The translations under genes were made by a program, and so were the position numbers. Of a DNA stretch of 5,207 bases, positions 1 to 5,207 are shown piece by piece. This DNA comes from Gammaproteobacteria bacterium (GTDB lineage: Bacteria; Pseudomonadota; Gammaproteobacteria; GRL18): positions 1 through 5,207 of the forward strand of contig WTAX01000255.1 of NCBI GenBank assembly GCA_013139395.1. Reading direction: 5' to 3'. The notes beneath the pieces are model-generated. The model was not told the DNA's origin. It made no database searches and saw only the letters and a list, made by a program, of their open reading frames with translations. How positions within the stretch are numbered: position 1 is the stretch's first letter; the number at the start of each line of letters is the position of its first letter.

Positions 1-227
1 GACATAATGATTAATCCGGGTACGATGTAATCCATATAAGTATAGCCATCAATGTTACTCAATTGAGAACCAATGAGCTGACCAAAGATAATGAAATACA
101 ATCCCATGGTAATCGCGGGTGGGATGATAGTTTGTAACCATATTCGGGAGAAACGAAGAATTTCTTTAATTAATATAGTCTTATAGGCAGTAATATTATC
201 GTTTAAATACATAGTTGAGTGACCCAT
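1..227 (-). CDS. yadH: ABC-2 type exporter permease, YadH-like (3' end outside window)
   Basis: This is the N-terminal part of an inner-membrane permease that should pair with the upstream ATPase to form an ABC-2 type exporter; the substrate of the E. coli YadGH homologue is not known to me. The frame read leftward from 227 gives about 75 residues and is cut by the window edge. After a short polar head comes a KEILRFSRIWLQTIIPP stretch, a hydrophobic first membrane segment (ITMGLYFIIFGQLIG) and then YMDYIVPGLIIM. This closely follows E. coli YadH as I recall it (KEIHRFMRIWVQTLVPP, LYFIIFGNLIGS, FIVPGLIMMS). The start is uncertain. An AAAGG lies 12 bases before the Met at 227, and a second in-frame Met at 212 is about equally plausible and closer to the E. 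coli length. The ATPase gene ends 54 bases upstream on the same strand, so the two are probably co-transcribed. Confidence 0.9.
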   Translation of the reverse strand, partial: MGHSTMYLNDNITAYKTILIKEILRFSRIWLQTIIPPAITMGLYFIIFGQLIGSQLSNIDGYTYMDYIVPGLIIM

Positions 228-253
228 TATAGTAAATGGCCTTTCATTTTATT

Positions 254-267
254 CAGCTAAAAAGCTG
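254..267. repeat. Small inverted repeat in the yadG-yadH gap
   Basis: CAGCT, four A residues, then AGCTG form a perfect 5-bp stem with a 4-base loop in the 54-base gap between the ATPase and permease genes. It could be a weak intercistronic hairpin affecting mRNA stability or relative expression. The stem is short and lacks a T-run long enough for a terminator, so it may be chance in AT-rich DNA. Confidence 0.25.
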
Positions 268-281
268 TGATCTGATAAAGA

Positions 282-1202
282 TTATTTTTTTACCATACGT
301 AAAAAAAGTTGTTCAAGACGATTGCTTTTATTACGCATACTAAGTACTTTAATTTTCTTTTGGCTTAATAATTCAAAAAGAGTATTAACACCTTCCCCTT
401 TTTTAATTTCAACCTCAAGGGTTGTGTTATCAATTAAGTAGCTGGAATAGTCTGCCAGAGTTGGAGCAGTGTCCAGAGGTTCTTTTAAATTTAATACCAT
501 ACATTCACTATCCAGCTCAGAGAGTAACTCAGCCATGGCACAGTTTTTTATTATGCTGCCCTGATTAATAATAGCAATATTTTTACAAAGTTGTTCAGCT
601 TCTTCAAGATAGTGTGTTGTCAGAATGATTGTTGTGCCTTGCTTGTTTATTTCCTGTAAAAAAGTCCACATGCTGCGTCTAATCTCAATATCAACGCCGG
701 CAGTGGGTTCATCAAGGATCAGGATCTGAGGATTGTGCATAAGCGCCCGGGCTATCATCAAACGGCGTTTCATTCCGCCTGAGAGATCACGAGCCATTTC
801 TCGGCGCTTGTCCCATAAATCCAATTGTTTTAAATGTAACTGCGCACGTTTAAAGGCTTCTGGACGGCTGACACCATAGTAGCCAGCTTGATTGACAAGA
901 ATTTCTTCTACGGGCTCAAAAACATTAAAATTAAATTCTTGTGGTACGATGCCAAGATTCTGCTTTGCTTCTCTGGGAGATTTTTGTAAATTATAACCTT
1001 GAATAGAAACCTGGCCTGAAGTTTTATTAATAAGTGAACAAACAATACCAATGATGGTCGATTTGCCAGCCCCATTGGGACCTAATAAAGCAAAAAAATC
1101 ACCCTGTTTAACACTAAGATCGATGCCTTTTAATGCTTCAAAACCATTTTTATAGGTTTTTTTCAGGTTTTTTATTTCAAGTGCATTCATAATAATTGGC
1201 AT
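282..1202 (-). CDS. yadG: ABC exporter ATP-binding protein, YadG-like
   Basis: This is the cytoplasmic ATPase subunit of an ABC-2 type exporter, hydrolysing ATP to power the YadH-like permease encoded next. In the 306-residue frame all motifs are present: Walker A GPNGAGKST (41-49), Q-loop at Gln88 (PQEFNF), signature LSGGMKRR (140-147), Walker B LILDEP (161-166) and the switch His197 in TTHYLEEAE. The C-terminal tail (SMRNKSNRLEQLF) also matches E. coli YadG as I recall it, and the length is close to its roughly 308 residues, so the gene looks intact. The start is ambiguous. The Met at 1202 gives the longest frame, while the Met at 1190 (MNALEIKNLKK) aligns better with the E. coli start (MTIALELQQLKK). 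Neither has a clear Shine-Dalgarno sequence. The gene is transcribed away from the c-di-GMP gene across a shared regulatory region. The transported compound cannot be deduced. Confidence 0.95.
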   Translation of the reverse strand: MPIIMNALEIKNLKKTYKNGFEALKGIDLSVKQGDFFALLGPNGAGKSTIIGIVCSLINKTSGQVSIQGYNLQKSPREAKQNLGIVPQEFNFNVFEPVEEILVNQAGYYGVSRPEAFKRAQLHLKQLDLWDKRREMARDLSGGMKRRLMIARALMHNPQILILDEPTAGVDIEIRRSMWTFLQEINKQGTTIILTTHYLEEAEQLCKNIAIINQGSIIKNCAMAELLSELDSECMVLNLKEPLDTAPTLADYSSYLIDNTTLEVEIKKGEGVNTLFELLSQKKIKVLSMRNKSNRLEQLFLRMVKK

Positions 1203-1212
1203 ATATAAATTA

Positions 1213-1237
1213 TTTTTTCAGCTTAACTGTGAAAAAA
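1213..1237. promoter_or_regulatory. Inverted repeat TTTTTTCA-N9-TGAAAAAA, candidate operator
   Basis: Two perfect 8-base arms, TTTTTTCA at 1213-1220 and TGAAAAAA at 1230-1237, flank a 9-base centre. It lies 11 bases upstream of the longer yadG start, so it would sit in the leader or core promoter of the exporter operon. The symmetry suggests binding by a dimeric regulator, or an RNA hairpin. The same half-sites recur at 1330-1345. No known regulator consensus was recognised. Confidence 0.35.
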
Positions 1238-1329
1238 TCTTATATGATTTAAATGTCCAGTTTGTGTGTTAGGGCAATTATTCATTGTTATTGACCATTT
1301 GTTTATCTAAAGTATGGTTATGTTAGTGA

Positions 1330-1345
1330 TTTTTCAAGTGAAAAA
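1330..1345. promoter_or_regulatory. Palindrome TTTTTCA-AG-TGAAAAA, candidate operator
   Basis: This is a 16-base palindrome with 7-base arms and a 2-base centre, near the middle of the divergent region. It uses the same half-sites as the inverted repeat at 1213-1237 but with much tighter spacing. The tiny centre makes a protein-binding site more likely than an RNA hairpin. A-tract and T-tract arms arise easily by chance in AT-rich DNA, so confidence is modest. Confidence 0.35.
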
Positions 1346-1401
1346 AATTCCAGAAGGTAAAGTGAGTTGCTCTTTTAAGCTTGATTATATGGAATATATT
1401 G

Positions 1402-1431
1402 TATACATTTGATAGTGTATATGAGTATAAA
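1402..1431 (+). promoter_or_regulatory. Candidate promoter overlapping inverted repeat, c-di-GMP gene
   Basis: TATACA at 1402-1407 (4 of 6 matches to TTGACA) and TATAAA at 1426-1431 are 18 bases apart and would start transcription about 50 bases before the ATG at 1491. The same TATACA is the left arm of an inverted repeat, TATACA-N8-TGTATA (1402-1421). A regulator bound there would cover the -35 and spacer. This is a pattern match only. Confidence 0.3.
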
Positions 1432-1462
1432 GTGGGGTTAAACTTCTCACTCTAACTTATAT

Positions 1463-1468
1463 TATAAT
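1463..1468 (+). promoter_or_regulatory. Consensus -10 hexamer TATAAT upstream of the c-di-GMP gene
   Basis: A perfect TATAAT sits 22 bases before the start codon. No good -35 lies 16 to 18 bases upstream; the nearest, TTAAAC at 1438-1443, is 19 bases away and matches poorly. If used, the leader would be only about 16 bases and would contain just the weak GGA at 1483-1485 as a ribosome-binding signal. Confidence 0.3.
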
Positions 1469-1490
1469 AAGATGGCAAGAATGGATAACA

Positions 1491-4388
1491 ATGACATCAG
1501 AAGCTTCTAATACAAAAAGATCAATTTATCTCAGCCTTAAATGGAAAGTAATTTTAGGGATTAGTCTGGTATTAATTATCGTTAACGTTGCGGTAACATT
1601 GGTTACTTATAACCAAATCCAGTCTCAATTTGAACAAAATCGATTGCAGACTCAACAGACTTATAAAAGAGAGTTTGATGGTTTAGTCAGCAATAGCTTT
1701 GATAGAATGAGACAGTTGTCTTATCTTATACCATTATTAAAAGCTAGCTCATCTCCTGCTGAAGCTTCTTCAAATCCTGATGCCATTCAAAATAAGCAAA
1801 ACACTTTTCCTCAGCAACTTCAACAGATTATTAAGCAGCATATTTCAACATTACAAATAGAGTATGGCTTAAATAGTCTTTATTATTTTCAAGATACGGC
1901 ACACCCTTTGGTTGCCTGGAATGGTCATCAGCTTCCCGATGCAGTTAAAACGATACTTAAAAAAAGTCTAATGTCAGAGCAGCCGGCAAGTTTATTGGAG
2001 TGTCAGAAACAATGTAATTTGTATACTATCACACCACTTTTACATGAAAATGGTGAAACAGGTCTTTTGTTATTGGGTGCATCACTGACGGATCTTGTCG
2101 TTGAATTTGCAATGATTTCCCATGCGGATATAGGCATAGTAAATAAGGAAGGTGAATTATCAAATGAGCCTGTGAATAATTCAATGTACTTAAAAAACTG
2201 GCATGCGAGTCTATTGTCAGTGAGTAATGCTGATAAGCAACGTGAATTGATGGAAAATTTTTCTCAAGTCAATAGTTTGCAACAGTCTTTACAAAGGAGT
2301 CAGCAAATTCAATGGCTTGAAAAAACTTATGAAGTTCTTTTGGTTCCTGTAAATGATACAACACAAGAACAGAGCACAATGATCCTGGTTATCAGTGATA
2401 TCTCAGAAGCACTGGCAAGTATTAATACTGTCACATTAAAAACGTTCTACACGGGGTTAGTTGGTTTACTCGTTTCTGAGTTGTTATTATTTACTATTCT
2501 CTGGTTTCCCATGCGTGATCTTAACCGAATTGTAGCCGTGCTGCCCCTGTTTGCACAAAGCGCCTATAGCAACATTCGAGAACAGCTTCATGGCTTTTCA
2601 GAAAAAACAATTATCAATGATGAAATTGATCAATTATCAGATTCTGTTGTTGACCTGTCTTTGCAATTAGAGGGCCTGAAAATCCAAGTTGATCATAAAA
2701 CTCAAGGTTTAGTTCTACGATCTAATGAGTTAGCAAGAGAAAAGGATTTTATTAGCGGCTTATTAGAAACCACCCAGGCAATTATTTTAACACAGGATAG
2801 AGATGGCAATATCAAAATGCTTAATAGCAAGGGGTGGAGTTTAATTGCCTATGAATCAAAAGGGATAATTGATACGCCTTTTGACGATATTCTATTAAAT
2901 AACGACTTAAAGCGTGTAACAGTTGAAAAGTTGAATGAAATACGTATGGGAAATGAGCAACATTTTCAACATGAGGCAGAAATTCACTGTTCCTGTAAAG
3001 CTCGCTGTATGATTTCATGGTATCACTCACTGCTTTCTATTCGTGGTGATGATGGTGCAGTGATGCTCTCGGTTGGTATGGATATCACAGAGCATAAAGT
3101 AGCGCAAGAACAATTGGAATGGATTGCTGATCATGATCCTTTGACGGGATTATATAATCGCCGTCGTTTTCAAAATGAAATGGAACACGTTTTAGCTATT
3201 GCCCGTCAATATGAAAAAACAGGTGCATTATTGTATTTTGACGTCGATCATTTTAAATATTTGAATGATAGTCAGGGACATCAGGCTGGTGATCAGATGT
3301 TGAAGTTAATCTCTGATAAACTTAAACATACGCTCAAGCAGTTTGACATCATTGCTCGTCTTGGCGGAGATGAGTTCGCTGTTGTTTTAACTGAGACTGA
3401 TGAAGGCGTTGCCGTTAAAGTGGCACAAAGAATCATTAAAAGTCTGCGTGCTATTGAAACCAATATATTGGGAGGGACGCATAAAATTTCTGTCAGCATT
3501 GGTATTGTCCTATATCCGAATGATGGTTTTAATGTTCCGGATTTATTAGCCAATGCCGATCTGGCAATGTACCAGGCAAAAGAAAAAAAACGCGGAAGTT
3601 TTCACCTGTTCTCTTCTCAGGATCTGGGGCGTGAGCGAGTCAATCAGTTAATGGTCAGAAAGGAACGTATAGAAAGTGCAATTAAAGAAGATCGCTTTAT
3701 GCTTTATTTTCAACCAATTATGGAGATAAAAAGCGGCAAAATAATGCGTTATGAAACTCTGGTCAGGATGATTGATAAAAATGGTGATATTCAAACACCT
3801 GATTCTTTTATCCCTGAAGCGGAACAATTAGGACTGATAGATGAAATTGATCGTTTAGTAATGAAAAAAGCAATACAGGCATTAGGTAATTTTGTATCAG
3901 GAGGTTTTGATATATGCTTATCGGTTAATTTATCTGGAAAGGCAATGGATAACCCGGATATTCTTGTGTTGATTCAAGAACAATTACAAAAATATAAAGT
4001 TGAACCATCACGTCTGTTTATTGAAATCACTGAAACGGCAGCTGTTTCGGATATAGTGGGTGCTGAACGTTTAATGAGAGAAATTAAAGAACTAGGCTGT
4101 CACTTTGCGCTTGATGATTTTGGTGTTGGTTTTTCTTCTTTTTTCTATTTAAAACAATTACCTGTTGATGTTGTTAAGCTGGATGGCATGTTTATTCGCC
4201 AATTACCTCATAGTGCTGAAGATCAAATATTTGTGAAAGCATTAAATGATATGGCCCATGGCTTGGGTAAACAGACTGTTGCTGAATTTGTTGAAAATGA
4301 AGAAATTCTTGAAATGCTGGCATTTTATAACGTGGATTATGCTCAGGGATATCATATTGGCAGACCATTGCCGGATATATTGAGGTAA
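1491..4388 (+). CDS. Membrane c-di-GMP cyclase/phosphodiesterase (sensor-HAMP-PAS-GGDEF-EAL)
   Basis: This 965-residue inner-membrane protein is predicted both to make c-di-GMP from two GTP and to hydrolyse it to pGpG under control of periplasmic and cytoplasmic signals. Order: membrane segment 18-40; periplasmic domain about 41-315, probably a Cache-type fold, with Cys171 and Cys175; membrane segment 318-340; HAMP-like linker ending DEIDQLSDSV (377-386) and a helical stretch; PAS about 415-540, with a CSCKARC cluster at 500-506; GGDEF about 541-710; EAL about 720-965. The cyclase keeps Asp584, Asn592, Asp593 and GGDEF at 625-629. The inhibitory-site position reads KQFD (616-619) instead of RxxD. 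The phosphodiesterase motif reads ETL (755-757), but Glu755, Asn813, Glu845, Asp875, Asp876, Lys896, Glu932 and Gln952 are present. The ATG is preceded only by a weak GGA, but the frame has a stop upstream at 1428-1430 and no other ATG between, so it is the best start. The net activity and ligand are not predictable from sequence. Confidence 0.95.
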   Translation: MTSEASNTKRSIYLSLKWKVILGISLVLIIVNVAVTLVTYNQIQSQFEQNRLQTQQTYKREFDGLVSNSFDRMRQLSYLIPLLKASSSPAEASSNPDAIQNKQNTFPQQLQQIIKQHISTLQIEYGLNSLYYFQDTAHPLVAWNGHQLPDAVKTILKKSLMSEQPASLLECQKQCNLYTITPLLHENGETGLLLLGASLTDLVVEFAMISHADIGIVNKEGELSNEPVNNSMYLKNWHASLLSVSNADKQRELMENFSQVNSLQQSLQRSQQIQWLEKTYEVLLVPVNDTTQEQSTMILVISDISEALASINTVTLKTFYTGLVGLLVSELLLFTILWFPMRDLNRIVAVLPLFAQSAYSNIREQLHGFSEKTIINDEIDQLSDSVVDLSLQLEGLKIQVDHKTQGLVLRSNELAREKDFISGLLETTQAIILTQDRDGNIKMLNSKGWSLIAYESKGIIDTPFDDILLNNDLKRVTVEKLNEIRMGNEQHFQHEAEIHCSCKARCMISWYHSLLSIRGDDGAVMLSVGMDITEHKVAQEQLEWIADHDPLTGLYNRRRFQNEMEHVLAIARQYEKTGALLYFDVDHFKYLNDSQGHQAGDQMLKLISDKLKHTLKQFDIIARLGGDEFAVVLTETDEGVAVKVAQRIIKSLRAIETNILGGTHKISVSIGIVLYPNDGFNVPDLLANADLAMYQAKEKKRGSFHLFSSQDLGRERVNQLMVRKERIESAIKEDRFMLYFQPIMEIKSGKIMRYETLVRMIDKNGDIQTPDSFIPEAEQLGLIDEIDRLVMKKAIQALGNFVSGGFDICLSVNLSGKAMDNPDILVLIQEQLQKYKVEPSRLFIEITETAAVSDIVGAERLMREIKELGCHFALDDFGVGFSSFFYLKQLPVDVVKLDGMFIRQLPHSAEDQIFVKALNDMAHGLGKQTVAEFVENEEILEMLAFYNVDYAQGYHIGRPLPDILR

Positions 4389-4391
4389 TAA

Positions 4392-4417
4392 GGACGAACA
4401 CATAGGTTCGTCCCTAC
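4392..4417 (-). repeat. REP-like hairpin unit 1 (GTAG-headed)
   Basis: Read on the minus strand this unit is GTAG followed by a perfect 8-bp stem (GGACGAAC with GTTCGTCC) closed by the six-base loop CTATGT. It starts three bases after the stop codon of the c-di-GMP gene. A GTAG head plus palindrome is the hallmark of REP elements mobilised by REP-associated tyrosine transposases (RAYTs). It has an inverted partner at 4435-4460. It lacks a following T-run, so it is not a typical intrinsic terminator, though it may slow polymerase or protect mRNA ends. Confidence 0.75.
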
Positions 4418-4434
4418 ATTAGTACCACACATGC

Positions 4435-4460
4435 GTAGGGGCAGACCTATGTGTCTGCCC
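4435..4460 (+). repeat. REP-like hairpin unit 2 (GTAG-headed), inverted partner
   Basis: GTAG at 4435-4438 is followed by an 8-bp stem (GGGCAGAC with GTCTGCCC) around the loop CTATGT, identical to the loop of unit 1 read on the other strand. The units are head to head, with their GTAG ends facing inward across a 17-base spacer (4418-4434), like a BIME-type pair. Their stems differ at three positions and all three changes are compensated on the opposite arm, so pairing has been kept. Confidence 0.75.
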
Positions 4461-4462
4461 TT

Positions 4463-4492
4463 GTGTTCTAAAGAGTGTTCTAAAGAGTGTTC
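4463..4492. repeat. 12-base tandem repeat, 2.5 copies, spanning the hemL stop
   Basis: GTGTTCTAAAGA occurs at 4463-4474 and 4475-4486, followed by a half copy GTGTTC at 4487-4492. In the hemL reading direction the 12-base unit is AAC ACT CTT TAG, encoding the last three residues Asn-Thr-Leu plus the stop. A second in-frame Asn-Thr-Leu-stop follows immediately downstream of the real one. Replication slippage is the simplest origin. Confidence 0.8.
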
Positions 4493-5207
4493 AACACTCT
4501 GCCCGCAGCTTCAATGGTGGCATCAATATCATCATTTGTATGAGCTGCTGAAACAAATCCTGCTTCAAAAGCAGAGGGTGCAAGATAGACACCTTCATCT
4601 AACATGCCATGAAAGAACTTTTTGAAACGCTCCTGATCACTTTTAGTCACCTGCGCAAAACGAGTGATTTTTTCTTCATCACTAAAGAACAGTCCAAACA
4701 TACCACCGACTTGATTTGATGTCATGGCAATACCAGCTTCTTTAGCTTTAGCGACGATTCCGCTCACCAGACGTTTTGCTTTTGCATCCAGATCCTTATG
4801 CACACCATCTTGTGCTGCCAACGTTAACGTTTTCATACCGGCAGCCATTGACAGGGGATTACCTGATAATGTACCTGCCTGATAAACAGGGCCTAATGGA
4901 GAAATATGCTGCATTATTTCTTTCTTACCGCCAAAGGCACCAACAGGCAGACCTCCACCAATGACCTTACCTAGTGTTGTGAGATCAGGTGTGATGCCAT
5001 AATGGCTCTGTGCTCCGCCTATTGATACACGAAAGCCAGTCATCACTTCATCAAAAATTAACACACTGCCGGATTGATCACAGACTTCTCGTAATGTTTC
5101 AAGAAAGCCGTCAACAGGAGGGATACAGTTCATATTGCCGGCAACAGGTTCAACAATAATGGCAGCAATTTGAGCGCCAATATCAGCAAATACTTCACGA
5201 ACCTGAG
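4480..5207 (-). CDS. hemL: Glutamate-1-semialdehyde 2,1-aminomutase, C-terminal part
   Basis: HemL is a cytoplasmic PLP enzyme that converts glutamate-1-semialdehyde to 5-aminolevulinate, the last step of the C5 route to the haem precursor ALA. The frame is open to the right edge, so the N-terminal part lies outside. About 241 residues are visible of a family length near 426-430. The reading continues past the internal Met at 5133 into IIVEPVAGN, so that Met is not the start. Key features are FDEVMTGFR, with the Asp that contacts the PLP pyridine nitrogen, [10 protein letters not shown] with the PLP-binding Lys, [16 protein letters not shown], and the C-terminal [21 protein letters not shown]. 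The match to E. coli HemL, recalled from memory, is very close throughout, including a natural C-terminus (RVLNTL against RVFAKL). The gene is convergent with the c-di-GMP gene, and its stop codon lies within the tandem repeat. Confidence 0.98.
   Translation of the reverse strand, partial: QVREVFADIGAQIAAIIVEPVAGNMNCIPPVDGFLETLREVCDQSGSVLIFDEVMTGFRVSIGGAQSHYGITPDLTTLGKVIGGGLPVGAFGGKKEIMQHISPLGPVYQAGTLSGNPLSMAAGMKTLTLAAQDGVHKDLDAKAKRLVSGIVAKAKEAGIAMTSNQVGGMFGLFFSDEEKITRFAQVTKSDQERFKKFFHGMLDEGVYLAPSAFEAGFVSAAHTNDDIDATIEAAGRVLNTL
4484..4500 (-). terminator. Hairpin at the hemL 3' end, possible weak terminator
   Basis: AGAGTGTT and AACACTCT are perfect inverted arms around a single base; in RNA this would fold as a 7-bp stem with a 3-base loop. 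In the hemL transcript it covers the last codons and is followed by TTAG instead of a long U-run. It can alternatively pair with the second tandem copy downstream. Its role in ending transcription is uncertain. Confidence 0.3.

Larger units (their letters stand above)
1203..1490. other. Divergent intergenic region with candidate regulatory sites
   Basis: This 288-base, strongly AT-rich stretch separates the leftward exporter genes from the rightward c-di-GMP gene and must hold promoters for both. I see no credible gene in it. It contains two inverted repeats with the same TTTTTCA/TGAAAAA half-site, a TATACA/TGTATA inverted repeat and a perfect TATAAT hexamer, listed separately. For the leftward gene the best -10 candidate is TATAAG, read on the minus strand at 1244-1239, but I found no convincing -35 at the right distance. 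Confidence 0.7.

Noticed and set aside
1226..1247. Possible CRP-type site (TGTGA half-site at 1228-1232)
   Set aside because: The second half does not match TCACA at the required spacing; only one half-site is present.
2821..3553. Two minus-strand open frames (69 and 86 codons) inside the c-di-GMP gene
   Set aside because: They lie antisense to a strongly conserved PAS/GGDEF coding region and their products resemble no family I know.
4192..4401. Minus-strand open frame of 69 codons over the EAL 3' end
   Set aside because: It is antisense to catalytic EAL residues, starts inside the REP unit and shows no recognisable domain.
4392..4460. Classical bidirectional intrinsic terminator
   Set aside because: Both hairpins are strong but neither is followed by a T-run on either strand, and the GTAG heads and inverted arrangement fit REP elements better.
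4392..4492. CRISPR array or IS end
   Set aside because: There are only two inverted units with no regular spacers, no transposase in the window and no flanking target-site duplication that I could see.
4431..4964. Plus-strand open frames at 4431-4625 and 4776-4964
   Set aside because: The first is built from the REP hairpin, the tandem repeat and antisense hemL; the second is wholly antisense to hemL. Neither looks like a protein family.

Overview
The window looks like chromosomal DNA from an AT-rich gammaproteobacterium. The evidence is protein similarity recalled from memory. The leftward ABC transporter pair resembles Escherichia coli YadG/YadH almost residue for residue over its conserved stretches. 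The right-hand gene encodes a glutamate-1-semialdehyde aminotransferase (HemL) very close to the enterobacterial enzyme. No genus can be assigned from the sequence alone.

Layout: (1) Positions 1-1202, minus strand: an ABC-2 type exporter, with the ATPase gene yadG first and the permease gene yadH next, cut by the left window edge. They are 54 bases apart and probably form one operon. (2) Positions 1203-1490: a divergent, very AT-rich intergenic region with two inverted repeats built from the same half-site (TTTTTCA/TGAAAAA), a third inverted repeat (TATACA-N8-TGTATA) and two candidate promoter elements for the rightward gene. (3) Positions 1491-4388, plus strand: a 965-residue membrane-anchored cyclic-di-GMP protein with a large periplasmic sensor domain, a HAMP-like linker, PAS, GGDEF and EAL. 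Both catalytic domains keep their signature residues. (4) Positions 4389-4479: a short convergent intergenic region filled by an inverted pair of GTAG-headed REP-like hairpins and a 12-base tandem repeat. (5) Positions 4480-5207, minus strand: the C-terminal part of hemL, running off the right edge.

The genes do not obviously form one pathway. The exporter, the c-di-GMP enzyme and the haem-biosynthesis gene are separate transcription units, arranged divergently and then convergently. The most distinctive non-coding signal is the REP pair. Its two 26-base units share the GTAG head and the six-base loop. They differ at three stem positions, and every difference is compensated on the opposite arm. 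This is the pattern expected of hairpins mobilised by REP-associated tyrosine transposases (RAYTs). I found no convincing new multi-gene system in this window.
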